This document shows, one piece after another, positions 35,395 through 44,060 of a stretch of DNA of 64,000 nucleotides. The stretch's first letter is position 1. Every line of letters begins with the position of its first letter. The notes beneath the pieces were generated by a model, which searched no databases, was not told the origin of the DNA, and worked only from the letters and a program-made list of their open reading frames with translations. Made by a program: the position numbers and the translations under genes. Source of the stretch: Cognaticolwellia mytili (GTDB lineage: Bacteria; Pseudomonadota; Gammaproteobacteria; Enterobacterales; Alteromonadaceae); NCBI RefSeq assembly GCF_002104475.1, contig NZ_NBOF01000003.1, positions 372,001 to 436,000 of the forward strand, read 5' to 3'.

Positions 35395-36921
35395 ATGACA
35401 ATTACAGGTAAGAACTTAATTGCTGGGCAATGGTCTGGTGAAACACAAAATGGCTTTGTTGCCTTTAATGCAATTGAAAATACGCCGATGACGACACAAT
35501 TTGCAGATGCTACTAAGGCTGAAGTTGATAATGCCATTCTTGCGGCCCAAAGCGCATTTTCTATTTATAGTCAGCTACCCGCAGTTCGACGAGCGACCTT
35601 TTTACGTACTATCGGTGAACAAATCCTTGAATTAGGTGATGAGCTAGTTGAAACGGCTTGTGCAGAAACGGGCTTGCCAGCGATGCGTATTCAAGGTGAG
35701 CGTGGGCGTACAATTGGGCAACTTAATTTATTTGCCGATTTACTCGAAAAAGGTGAATACGAGGCGGTAATTGATTTAGCGGATCCTGAGCGTGCCCCGC
35801 TACCTAAGCCTGAAACACGTCTGGGCTATTTACCTTTAGGTGTTGTTGGTGTTTTTGCGGCTAGCAATTTTCCTTTGGCTTTCTCTACCGCTGGCGGTGA
35901 TACTGCATCAGCATTGGCTGCAGGTTGCCCAGTAGTGATGAAAGCACATGCAGCACATCCTGCAACTGCTGAATTGATCGCCCAAGCTATTTTAAAAGCG
36001 ATGAACTTAGCAGATATTGATACGGGTGTATTCTCACTAGTGCAAGGTAAGAGCTATGATATTTCTAGCCAAATAGTAACTCATCCATTGATTAAAGCTG
36101 TTGGTTTTACTGGCTCAGAACGAGTAGGTATGATCCTTCAACAGCAAATAAACCAACGCGATGAGCCAATACCTTTTTATGGTGAGCTAGGCAGCGTTAA
36201 TCCGCAATTTATTCTCGCTAATAAATTAAAAAATGATACCAAAGAAATTGCCTCTGGTTTAGTTGCATCGCTTATGATGGGCCAAGGTCAGTTTTGTACT
36301 AGTCCTGGTGTATGGTTTGTGGTCGATGCTGAGCAATATAGCGAGTTTGCTGAAACTGCCGCAGCTGATATCGCTCAAACACAGGCTGGTGTGATGCTAA
36401 CGCCAGGCATAGCAAACTCATACAAAAATGCCATTAATCAGTGGCAAAATATTGAAGGCGTAGAGTTATTAGCTCAAGGGCAAGCGGGGCTAGCACATTT
36501 TTGCCAAGCAGCATTGTTTAGTGCTAATTTAGCGACATTTGCCAACAATGCTTTACTACAAGAAGAGGTGTTTGGCGCTTCCGCATTAATAGTAAAATGT
36601 GCTGACTTTAATGAAATGATGCAAGGTATTGCTTTATTGAAAGGTAATCTCACTGCAAGTATTCATGCGCTGGAATCTGATATTGAAGATGCTAAAACGG
36701 TTGCCAATATCGCTGCCCATAAAGTAGGACGTTTAATTTATAATCAAATGCCAACAGGTGTTGAAGTTTGTGCATCGATGAATCATGGTGGTCCTTTCCC
36801 TGCATCAACAAACATTCGTACAACCTCAGTTGGCAGTGAAGCGATAAAACGTTTTCAACGTCCTATTTGTTATCAAAACATGCCAAGTGAATTATTACCT
36901 GAGTTACTAAAAAGTAAATAA
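35395..36921 (+). CDS. alpha-ketoglutaric semialdehyde dehydrogenase
   Basis: A 508-residue aldehyde dehydrogenase. NAD-site motifs include GVVGVFAASNFPLAFSTAGG (about residues 148-167) and VGFTGSERVG; GELGSVNPQFI holds the general-base Glu, and the nucleophile Cys301 lies in MGQGQFCTSPG. The FPLAFSTAGGDTASALAAGC stretch is typical of the KGSADH branch (type III) linked to hydroxyproline or sugar-acid pathways. It oxidises 2-oxoglutarate semialdehyde to 2-oxoglutarate, the last step of trans-4-hydroxyproline degradation. It forms an operon with the epimerase, followed by a strong terminator. Confidence 0.92.
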   Translation: MTITGKNLIAGQWSGETQNGFVAFNAIENTPMTTQFADATKAEVDNAILAAQSAFSIYSQLPAVRRATFLRTIGEQILELGDELVETACAETGLPAMRIQGERGRTIGQLNLFADLLEKGEYEAVIDLADPERAPLPKPETRLGYLPLGVVGVFAASNFPLAFSTAGGDTASALAAGCPVVMKAHAAHPATAELIAQAILKAMNLADIDTGVFSLVQGKSYDISSQIVTHPLIKAVGFTGSERVGMILQQQINQRDEPIPFYGELGSVNPQFILANKLKNDTKEIASGLVASLMMGQGQFCTSPGVWFVVDAEQYSEFAETAAADIAQTQAGVMLTPGIANSYKNAINQWQNIEGVELLAQGQAGLAHFCQAALFSANLATFANNALLQEEVFGASALIVKCADFNEMMQGIALLKGNLTASIHALESDIEDAKTVANIAAHKVGRLIYNQMPTGVEVCASMNHGGPFPASTNIRTTSVGSEAIKRFQRPICYQNMPSELLPELLKSK

Positions 36922-36956
36922 TATCGTGTTTTTTTAATGATTATAATGAATAAATC

Positions 36957-36990
36957 AAAAGAGTTATTAGCAATAACTCTTTTTTTTTGT
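36957..36990 (+). terminator. intrinsic terminator after the semialdehyde dehydrogenase gene
   Basis: AGAGTTATT pairs with AATAACTCT over an AGC loop, followed by eight T. Confidence 0.9.
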
Positions 36991-37041
36991 GTTTAGCGCG
37001 TGGATCTCTATAATAGCGGTAACATCCTTAGGAAGTCTTGT

Positions 37042-37713
37042 ATGAGCATAGTATATAAAACCAGAACTCAATTAGTTGTTGAAACACTTAGAGAAAAGAT
37101 TTTAAGTGGTGAGGTTAAAGCTGGTCAGCCGTTGCGACAAGCAGCCTTAGCGGAAGAGTTAAACGTCAGTCGTATTCCTATCAGAGAAGCGCTATTGCAA
37201 TTAGAAGGTGAGGGCTTAGTGGCATTTGAACCACATAAAGGTGCTACCGCAACTGAATTAAATGCTGATCAAGTTGATGAGTTATTTGAGTTACGTGCAA
37301 TGTTAGAAGCTGACTTACTTGCGAACTCATTACCTAATCTTAGTAATGAGAAGCTTGAAGAAGCGGCGCAATTATTGAAAAAACTCGATAAAGCTTTAGG
37401 TAAAGAGAATGCCGCAAACACTTGGAGTGAGCTAAACTCTGATTATCATAATTGTTTATATTCAGGTGCTAATCGTCCACAAACTCAAGATTTGGTTAAT
37501 ACTTTAAATAAGAATGCCGATCGTTACATTCGCATGCACTTACTTTGGGCGGGTGGTATTTCTAAAGCTGAGTCAGAGCACAATGAAATATTGGCATTAT
37601 GTAAAGCCCGTGATATTGAAAAGGCTATTGCTTTATTACAACAGCACATTTTGGGGTCTCGTGATGAGATTAAAGCTTTTCTTAATGAGCGTGAATCAAT
37701 CATTAGTGGTTAA
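37042..37713 (+). CDS. GntR family (FCD) transcriptional regulator of hydroxyproline genes
   Basis: About 223 residues from ATG 37042, chosen because AGGAAG lies upstream and it begins just before the HTH; an earlier in-frame start (37000) adds 14 unlikely residues. The winged HTH covers residues about 8-72 (LVVETLREKILSGEVKAGQ, RQAALAEELNVSRIPIREAL, LVAFEPHKGATAT). The C-terminal FCD domain (about residues 80-210) has the acidic and histidine ligands of this ligand-binding fold (FELRAMLEADL; SEHNEILALCKARD). It has its own promoter after the terminator. It is the likely reader of the GTATAC operators at 24234 and 34009. Confidence 0.9.
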   Translation: MSIVYKTRTQLVVETLREKILSGEVKAGQPLRQAALAEELNVSRIPIREALLQLEGEGLVAFEPHKGATATELNADQVDELFELRAMLEADLLANSLPNLSNEKLEEAAQLLKKLDKALGKENAANTWSELNSDYHNCLYSGANRPQTQDLVNTLNKNADRYIRMHLLWAGGISKAESEHNEILALCKARDIEKAIALLQQHILGSRDEIKAFLNERESIISG

Positions 37714-37839
37714 TTTAAGTAAATAATCCGTCGTATTTCTCCGACATTAAAAAACTTGATACTTGCTTGAAAATCTTGGTGTATTTTTGAACGTATATTG
37801 ACTTTTTATTGAATTATCTATAGTATTCCCGCGCCCTCA

Positions 37840-37956
37840 AGCCCCGAAAAATAACGATTTTTGTTTAGGTTGCCTATCATTAGGTTAATCACGGGGCTAA
37901 ATCTAAAGCCAAAGTATTTAAACATCAGCCAATGAGATATTTCGGCTGGTGTTTTT
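37840..37956 (+). promoter_or_regulatory. structured leader RNA (riboswitch- or attenuator-like) before the SulP gene
   Basis: AGCCCCG (37840-37846) pairs with CGGGGCT (37892-37898) to close a junction. Inside are AAAAAT/ATTTTT with an AACG tetraloop (37847-37862) and CCTA/TAGG with a TCAT loop (37873-37884). CCTA can instead pair with an upstream TAGG (37866-37869). Downstream, GGGGCT can also pair with AGCC at 37907-37910, and a terminator-like hairpin (37921-37953) lies 30 bases before the ATG. Mutually exclusive stems before a terminator are the layout of a riboswitch or attenuator. I do not recognise it as a known family. Confidence 0.5.
37921..37956 (+). terminator. terminator-like hairpin before the SulP ATG
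   Basis: AACATCAGCC pairs with GGCTGGTGTT (one T-G pair) across a 13-nt loop, then TTT G. Being upstream of the gene, it could act as a conditional terminator. Confidence 0.55.
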
Positions 37957-37983
37957 GATGTTTTAATCAACGTAGAGAAAATA

Positions 37984-39540
37984 ATGTTTGAATTACACGC
38001 CAGTAAAGCGGCAAATTTGAAAAATGATATGCTGTCGGGTTTAACTGTAGCCTTAGCATTAGTACCTGAAGCTGTTGCATTTGCATTTGTTGCAGGTGTG
38101 GAACCTTTAGTCGGACTATATGCTGCTTTTATGGTAGGCCTTATCACCTCAATATTTGGTGGTCGACCAGGTATGATTTCTGGAGCAACTGGTGCCATGG
38201 CTGTTGTTATGGTGAGTTTAGTTGCCATTCATGGTGTTGAATATCTATTTGCGACAGTGGTTCTCACCGGGGTATTGCAAATACTGGCGGGGCTATTTAA
38301 GCTCGGTAAATTTATTCGTTTAGTACCGCACCCGGTCATGCTAGGTTTTGTTAACGGCTTAGCGATTGTAATTTTTCTTGCGCAACTAGGTCAATTTAAA
38401 GTTACAAATGACGCCGGCGTATTAGAATGGATGCAGGGTAGTCAGCTATTTACCATGGCAGGGCTTATCGTGTTGACGATGGCGATTATTCATTTTCTTC
38501 CTAAATTAACTAAGGCTGTGCCATCTTCTTTAGTAGCTATTGTTGTAGTAACCTTGCTAGTACAAAGCCTTGATTTGGATGCTCGAACGGTTGTTGATTT
38601 TGTTCGTGATATGACTAACGATCCTGCTGCTTCAATTGCTGGAGGTTTACCACAATTTAGTATTCCTAATGTACCGTTTAGCTTTGAAACCTTTCAGGTT
38701 ATCTTACCTTTTGCTCTTGTTTTAGCGGCTATTGGTTTAATTGAGTCATTGTTAACATTAACTTTGATTGATGAACTAACTGGAACGCGTGGTCGCGGTA
38801 ATAAAGAATGTATCGCTCAAGGCGCAGCAAATACTGTTACAGGTTTCTTCGGCGGTATGGGGGGCTGTGCGATGATTGGTCAATCAATGATCAATGTAAA
38901 CTCTGGTGGTCGTGGCCGTATGTCAGGCATCACTGCTGCACTTGCGCTGCTTGGTTTCATTTTGTTCGCCTCTGGATTAATTGAACAAATACCATTAGCT
39001 GCACTGGTTGGTGTGATGTTTATCGTCGTAATTGGTACATTTGAATGGTCAAGTTTTCGTATTGTAGGCAAAGTGCCAAAGGCTGATGCCTTTGTTATTA
39101 TTTTAGTTTCTGGTGTTACGGTTGCCACTGATTTAGCGATTGCGGTTATTGTTGGTGTTATTGTTTCAGCATTGGTATTTGCTTGGGAGCATGCAAAACA
39201 CGTTATCGTTCATCGCTCAATTGATGACAATGGCTCTACGGTTTACGACGTAACGGGACCATTATTTTTTGGCTCAGTATCGAACTTTCTTGAGCAGTTC
39301 GATATTGAAGCGGATAGTGATGATGTTATCGTTGAATTTAAAAATACCCGTGTTGCTGATCACTCAGCAATTGAAGCGATTGATACCTTAGCCGAGCGGT
39401 ATATCAGTAGCGGTAAGAAAATGCATTTGAAACATTTAAGCAAAGAATGTACGCAACTATTGACTAAAGCAGGTAGTCTGGTAGAAATTAATGTTATTGA
39501 AGACCCGGATTACCATATAGCGACAGATAAGCTAGGCTAA
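37984..39540 (+). CDS. SulP family anion transporter with STAS domain
   Basis: A 518-residue transporter. About twelve helices cover residues 10-410, with [20 protein letters not shown] near the N-terminus and ATGAMAVV, both SLC26/SulP motifs. A STAS domain follows at about residues 430-510 ([39 protein letters not shown]). Family members import sulfate, bicarbonate or other anions, often with Na+. The substrate cannot be told. The leader carries a complex RNA fold (37840-37956), so expression may respond to a metabolite or ion. Confidence 0.93.
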   Translation: MFELHASKAANLKNDMLSGLTVALALVPEAVAFAFVAGVEPLVGLYAAFMVGLITSIFGGRPGMISGATGAMAVVMVSLVAIHGVEYLFATVVLTGVLQILAGLFKLGKFIRLVPHPVMLGFVNGLAIVIFLAQLGQFKVTNDAGVLEWMQGSQLFTMAGLIVLTMAIIHFLPKLTKAVPSSLVAIVVVTLLVQSLDLDARTVVDFVRDMTNDPAASIAGGLPQFSIPNVPFSFETFQVILPFALVLAAIGLIESLLTLTLIDELTGTRGRGNKECIAQGAANTVTGFFGGMGGCAMIGQSMINVNSGGRGRMSGITAALALLGFILFASGLIEQIPLAALVGVMFIVVIGTFEWSSFRIVGKVPKADAFVIILVSGVTVATDLAIAVIVGVIVSALVFAWEHAKHVIVHRSIDDNGSTVYDVTGPLFFGSVSNFLEQFDIEADSDDVIVEFKNTRVADHSAIEAIDTLAERYISSGKKMHLKHLSKECTQLLTKAGSLVEINVIEDPDYHIATDKLG

Positions 39541-39558
39541 ATTAGCTTTAAGTTTGTG

Positions 39559-39622
39559 CCCGATATGGCTGAGCTATACTTAAAGTAAAGTAGCTTGAGT
39601 ATTTAGTACGGTTCATATCGGG
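39559..39622. repeat. extended stem-loop between SulP and DUF1289 genes
   Basis: CCCGATATG (39559-39567) pairs with CATATCGGG (39614-39622). Within the loop AGCTA pairs with TAGCT and TACT with AGTA, giving a second hairpin. It follows the SulP stop by 19 bases and precedes the next start by 35 bases. There is no T tract, so it is not an ordinary terminator. Confidence 0.45.
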
Positions 39623-39657
39623 AAGTGACTATGCAGAAAATGGTTGATAATAATTAG

Positions 39658-39963
39658 ATGCAATTAGAATTTTTTGAGGTTCCTAGTCCATGTATTGGTA
39701 TTTGTCAGTCAGATGACAAAGGTCAATGCTCGGGCTGTTTTCGAACCCGTGAAGAACGATTAAATTGGGTCTCGTTTAATTCTGATGAACGTCAAAAAGT
39801 TATTAAACGCTGTCAACAACGCAAGAAACGAAAGTCAGCCCCTGCAAAAGTAAAAGTTGCAGAAGTTGAAGTCGTAGAAAAACAACCATCATTACTTGAT
39901 CCACCAGCTAAAGCTAAAATCAGCAACAGCGATGATTTTGATTTTGGTGATTTCGAACTTTAG
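39658..39963 (+). CDS. DUF1289 family protein
   Basis: A 101-residue protein. Residues about 10-55 match DUF1289: SPCIGICQSDDKGQCSGCFR, then E-R-L-N-W and K-R-C. The four conserved cysteines suggest a small metal-binding or Fe-S domain. The C-terminal half is Lys/Val/Glu-rich, then acidic (DDFDFGDFEL), and probably disordered. Function is unknown in the family. Monocistronic. Confidence 0.85.
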   Translation: MQLEFFEVPSPCIGICQSDDKGQCSGCFRTREERLNWVSFNSDERQKVIKRCQQRKKRKSAPAKVKVAEVEVVEKQPSLLDPPAKAKISNSDDFDFGDFEL

Positions 39964-40056
39964 CCTTTAATTCCCCCTCCATTTACCGCAGATAATTGTC
40001 TATTCAACGCAATTCAACGCCCGTAGTTAATAGCAGACTTGTTGTTGTTAACATTT

Positions 40057-40073
40057 CATCATATTGTATGATG
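40057..40073. promoter_or_regulatory. inverted repeat before the amidohydrolase operon
   Basis: CATCATA and TATGATG form perfect 7-bp arms with a TTG centre, about 128 bp before the first start. Possible operator; no regulator gene is adjacent. Confidence 0.3.
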
Positions 40074-40200
40074 CTAATATTGTGTTAATGCGATTAGCCT
40101 TAATACAATGACGCACACTGATAATAATAAGCTCATTACCACTTTGTCTGAATAACGAGATGTTTTTCTGCAAGGTATGCAGCAAAACAGGAATATTCTT

Positions 40201-41583
40201 ATGCAAAAGTTTCTCCCATCATTAGTGATGGCAGCTCTTTCTGTGTCTTTAACTGGCTGTTTGCAAAGCGAACAACAAGACGCAAAAGTACTGATTAATA
40301 AAAACCCTTACCCAAGTACCTACCAAGCATTACCTAAACAAAATATCTTAATTAAAAATGCCACGGTATTAACCGGAACAGGCGAGCGTATTGATAATGC
40401 TGATGTATTAATGGTTGATGGTAAAATTAGCCAAATTGGAAGCGCGTTAACGGCGGCTGATGCTGTTGAAATTGATGCACAAGGTAAGTGGATAACGCCG
40501 GGAATTATCGATGTGCATTCGCATTTAGGTGTCTACCCAAGTCCATCGGTTGAATCTCATTCTGACGGCAATGAAATGTCTTCTCCAAATACCTCTGAAG
40601 TGTGGGCAGAACATAGTGTTTGGCCACAAGATCCTGGTTTTGAAGCGGCGCGAGCTGGTGGTATTACGACTTTACAAATACTCCCTGGTTCGGCAAACCT
40701 CTTTGGTGGTCGTGGTGTAACACTGCGTAATGTGCCAAGCCAAACCATGCAGGGTATGAAGTTTCCTGCAGCTCCTTATGGTTTAAAAATGGCTTGTGGT
40801 GAAAATCCAAAGCGTGTTTATGGAGGTCGTAAAGTTTTACCATCAACTCGTATGGGCAATATGGCTGGCTATCGTATGGCATGGGCAGAAGCGACAGAAT
40901 ATAAACGTGCTTGGGAAAAGTATGATGCAGATTATGCGGCCGGTAAAAACCCTGAAGCCCCAGTTCGTGATATTGAACTTGATACTTTAAAAGGTGTGCT
41001 TGACGGTGAAATATTGATCCACAATCATTGTTACAAAGCCGAAGAAATGGCGATGATGATTGATTTAGGTAAAGAGTTTAATTACCACTCAGGTACCTTT
41101 CATCACGGTATAGAAGCTTACAAAATTGCTGATACCTTGGCTGAAAACGGTAACTGTGCTGCTATGTGGCCAGATTGGTGGGGTTTTAAAATGGAAGCTT
41201 ATGACATGGTGCATGAGAATGTTGCCATTGTTGATGCGGTGAAAAACTCTTGTGCGATTGTGCATTCCGATTCTGCTAATACGATTCAGCGCTTGAATCA
41301 AGAAGCCGGTAAAGTGATGTACCGTGCTAATGAAAATGGTTTTGAAATCAAACCTGAATTAGCAATTACTTGGATCACACAAAATGCTGCAAAATCATTA
41401 GGTTTAGCTGAAAAAACCGGTAGTTTACAAAAGGGTAAAAACGCTGACGTGGTTATTTGGAACCAAAATCCATTTAGTGTTTATGCACAAGCAGAGCAAG
41501 TATTTGTTGATGGCGCAAAAGTATATGATCGCCATGATGAAAAATACCAAGCGAAAAGCGATTTCCTGTTAGGTCAGAGATAA
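40201..41583 (+). CDS. amidohydrolase lipoprotein (imidazolonepropionase-like)
   Basis: About 460 residues from ATG 40201, preferred because AGGA lies upstream and it starts a clean lipoprotein signal (SLVMAALSVSLTGC, lipid Cys20). An ATG at 40177 would add 8 residues. The amidohydrolase fold shows the metal motif GIIDVHSHLG, further histidines in IHNHCYK and YHSGTFHHG, and the Asp in AIVHSDSAN. The C-terminal composite beta domain reads GSLQKGKNADVVIWNQNPF. Family members hydrolyse amide or imide bonds, here in the periplasm; the substrate is unknown. The next gene, an amidohydrolase relative, overlaps its ribosome site. Confidence 0.88.
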   Translation: MQKFLPSLVMAALSVSLTGCLQSEQQDAKVLINKNPYPSTYQALPKQNILIKNATVLTGTGERIDNADVLMVDGKISQIGSALTAADAVEIDAQGKWITPGIIDVHSHLGVYPSPSVESHSDGNEMSSPNTSEVWAEHSVWPQDPGFEAARAGGITTLQILPGSANLFGGRGVTLRNVPSQTMQGMKFPAAPYGLKMACGENPKRVYGGRKVLPSTRMGNMAGYRMAWAEATEYKRAWEKYDADYAAGKNPEAPVRDIELDTLKGVLDGEILIHNHCYKAEEMAMMIDLGKEFNYHSGTFHHGIEAYKIADTLAENGNCAAMWPDWWGFKMEAYDMVHENVAIVDAVKNSCAIVHSDSANTIQRLNQEAGKVMYRANENGFEIKPELAITWITQNAAKSLGLAEKTGSLQKGKNADVVIWNQNPFSVYAQAEQVFVDGAKVYDRHDEKYQAKSDFLLGQR

Positions 41584-41593
41584 GGTGAAGAAA

Positions 41594-42853
41594 ATGAAGC
41601 ATTTAAAATTATTTAAATCATCGCTAATTGCTTTGGCGCTAACAAGTTCATCAGTCAGTTTTGCACAGAGCATCGCGATTACTAACGCGACGGTACATAC
41701 CGTGACTGAACAAGGTATTTTGAACAATGCCACGGTAGTTATTGAAGATGGTAAAGTAACCGCGATAAATCCTGAATCAGTGACAGCGGATACTGTTATT
41801 GATGCGGAAGGAAAAATATTAACACCTGGCTTTATTGGTTCAATGAATCAGCTAGGTTTAGTAGAAGTGGGCGCTGTATCTAGAAGCCGCGATGCTAGCG
41901 ATAAAAAGGCTGATATTACTTTTGATGCCAGTTTAGCATTTAACCCTCGTTCAAGCGTTATTCCTTATAGCCGTAAAGGTGGAATTACCAGTAACGTAGT
42001 CGTGCCACGTGGTGGTGAAAGTATGTTTAAAGGACAAACTTTTGTTGCTGATTTATCAGGTGAATTTGATAGTGTTCGTGTTAGTAATAATGCAGTTATT
42101 ATTGATTTGGGCGCAAAAAGCAAAGGTTCTCGCGCCTTAGACTTACAAAAACTACAAGTTAAGTTTGAAGATGCGACAAAGAAGTTAGCTAAAGCGAAAA
42201 AGAAAGCTAAAGACGCAAAAGATAAAAAAGAAGCTAAAGAGCCAAGTCGTGAAGATAAGGTCATTAATGCTTTGTTAGCGGGCGATAAAGCACTCGTTGC
42301 TTATGCTGACCGTGCAACTGACCTTTTAGCATTATTAAAACTTAAAGAAATCTTTTCATTAGACTTAGTATTTGTAGGTGCCGCTGATTCAGTATTAATT
42401 GCTGATAAAATTGCACAAGCGAAAGTACCTGTTGTGATGGCTGCATTAGATAATTTACCGGGTAGTTTTGATTCGTTACATGCCTCATTAGAAAATGCTG
42501 CTAAATTAACTGCAGCGGGTGTTAATGTGGCATTGACGGTTGATGGTGATACTCATAACCTTTACCAACTGCGCTTTCATGCTGGTAATGCCGTAGCGAA
42601 TGGTTTGTCTCGTGATGCTGCACTTGCCGCAGTAACAGCTAATGTTGCCGATGCCTTTAACGTTGATAGCGGTAGAATTGCCGTAGGTAAAACAGCTGAT
42701 TTAGTATTGTGGAGTGCAGATCCATTTGAACTAAGCTCTCACGTCGCCAAAATCTGGATTGACGGTAAAGAAGTTTCAACGCAAAGCCGTCAAGATAAAT
42801 TACGTGATCGTTATATGCAGCAAAGCAATATGCCTAAGTCTTATTTGAAGTAA
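41594..42853 (+). CDS. amidohydrolase-like exported protein lacking the HxH metal motif
   Basis: About 419 residues from ATG 41594 (AGGTG upstream; a GTG three codons earlier is possible). A signal peptide ends SVSFAQS. It has the N- and C-terminal beta domain of amidohydrolases (ITNATVHTVTEQGI; GRIAVGKTADLVLWSADPFEL), but where the family has PGFIDxHxH it reads PGFIGSMNQLG, so the first two metal ligands are gone. An insert of about 45 residues (around 195-240) is almost all Lys, Ala, Asp and Glu, a probable coiled coil. It may be a non-catalytic partner of the enzyme encoded 10 bases upstream. Confidence 0.85.
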   Translation: MKHLKLFKSSLIALALTSSSVSFAQSIAITNATVHTVTEQGILNNATVVIEDGKVTAINPESVTADTVIDAEGKILTPGFIGSMNQLGLVEVGAVSRSRDASDKKADITFDASLAFNPRSSVIPYSRKGGITSNVVVPRGGESMFKGQTFVADLSGEFDSVRVSNNAVIIDLGAKSKGSRALDLQKLQVKFEDATKKLAKAKKKAKDAKDKKEAKEPSREDKVINALLAGDKALVAYADRATDLLALLKLKEIFSLDLVFVGAADSVLIADKIAQAKVPVVMAALDNLPGSFDSLHASLENAAKLTAAGVNVALTVDGDTHNLYQLRFHAGNAVANGLSRDAALAAVTANVADAFNVDSGRIAVGKTADLVLWSADPFELSSHVAKIWIDGKEVSTQSRQDKLRDRYMQQSNMPKSYLK

Positions 42854-42920
42854 ATCTTATTTGAAGTAAAACTTAGTGCCTAATAGCTAGCAATTTAGTT
42901 TGTTGGCATAACATAATTTA

Positions 42921-42947
42921 AAAACCACGCTTGTCGTGGTTTTTTTA
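42921..42947 (+). terminator. intrinsic terminator after the amidohydrolase operon
   Basis: AAAACCACG pairs with CGTGGTTTT around CTTGT, followed by T residues. Confidence 0.88.
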
Positions 42948-43104
42948 TTTATTACTATAACTTATAAGCTGACTTTATCGATCTGCGAGGCGAAAATATA
43001 CCCTTTACTATGAAAGTGCTTAAGTAAGCTTTTGTACTTTCATCCGTAAACGCTATATTTTAAACTTGCTTTTAACGTTTTACTTACCTCTTTGAAGGCA
43101 AAAC

Positions 43105-43995
43105 ATGTCGTCTGAAATCATTCTGAAAAATAAGTTTGGTACTGCTGAGTTATATACTATCGGCGATGATACCAAAGCAGTACGTTTTGTACATGGCAGC
43201 TGTGAAGGCTCAGTAAGCTTATTTGGCGGCCAAGTGTTAACTTGGCAACCTAGAGGCCAAAAACCTGTTTTCTGGCTCAGTAAAGATAGCCAATATTCAG
43301 CTAGCGCTGCTATTCGTGGCGGTATCCCAATATGCTGGCCGTGGTTTGGTGGTGACATTAAGCTAGCTACAGGTAATATTGAACAGGTCAGTAATCATGG
43401 TTTTGTTCGACAAAGCTATTGGCAGCTTGATGATATTGAAATATCAGCTTCACAAGTGAGTATTACTTTATCATTAAATGGCGAACATTTTTCGAAACAC
43501 TGGCCTGCGGCATTTAAATTGTCACAAAGGCTAGTATTCTCAGAAAAATTTCAACAGATATTAACCATGACGAACCTATCAGAGCAACTGGTAGAATATA
43601 CTGGCGCGCTGCACAGCTATTTTATGGTAAGTTCACCTGATAAAAGCAATATCCCGAGACTTGAAAGTGCGAGGTTCTCTGACAAGCTATCTGGTGAAAA
43701 AAATATCTTAGGAAAACTGATGAATTGTAATGGTCCCATTGATCGTATTTATCATGATAACCGACGCCAGACGATTATTGATTATGGCTGGCAAAGAGAA
43801 ATTAATGTCAGTAGTGACAATTGCCAACAATGGGTTATTTGGAACCCAGGGCAAGCAGCACAATCAATGCCCGATATGCATCAAGGTAGTGAACAAGAGT
43901 TTGTTTGTTTGGAAGCGGCTAACACTGATTGGCAAACGATTGCTAGTCAAGCGAGTGTTAGTATCAGCCAAAAAGTTACAATCAAAAATCTTTAA
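43105..43995 (+). CDS. D-hexose-6-phosphate mutarotase (YeaD-like aldose 1-epimerase)
   Basis: A 296-residue protein of the YeaD branch of aldose epimerases. Seen are GGQVLTWQPRGQKPVFWLS, AIRGGIPICWPWFG (Arg and the substrate pocket), NHGFVR with the conserved His, LHSYF with the second His, and VIWNPG near the C-terminus. The enzyme interconverts anomers of glucose-6-phosphate and related hexose phosphates. It has no signal peptide, so it is cytoplasmic. Monocistronic. Confidence 0.9.
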   Translation: MSSEIILKNKFGTAELYTIGDDTKAVRFVHGSCEGSVSLFGGQVLTWQPRGQKPVFWLSKDSQYSASAAIRGGIPICWPWFGGDIKLATGNIEQVSNHGFVRQSYWQLDDIEISASQVSITLSLNGEHFSKHWPAAFKLSQRLVFSEKFQQILTMTNLSEQLVEYTGALHSYFMVSSPDKSNIPRLESARFSDKLSGEKNILGKLMNCNGPIDRIYHDNRRQTIIDYGWQREINVSSDNCQQWVIWNPGQAAQSMPDMHQGSEQEFVCLEAANTDWQTIASQASVSISQKVTIKNL

Positions 43996-44060
43996 CGCTT
44001 AAGGTTACTTGCTGATTTAGTATTGCTAAGTATTGTGGTACTCACCATTAATAAATGGCA

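Noticed and set aside
37818-38228. A 136-codon minus-strand open frame
   Set aside because: It is opposite the start of the SulP gene and its structured leader.
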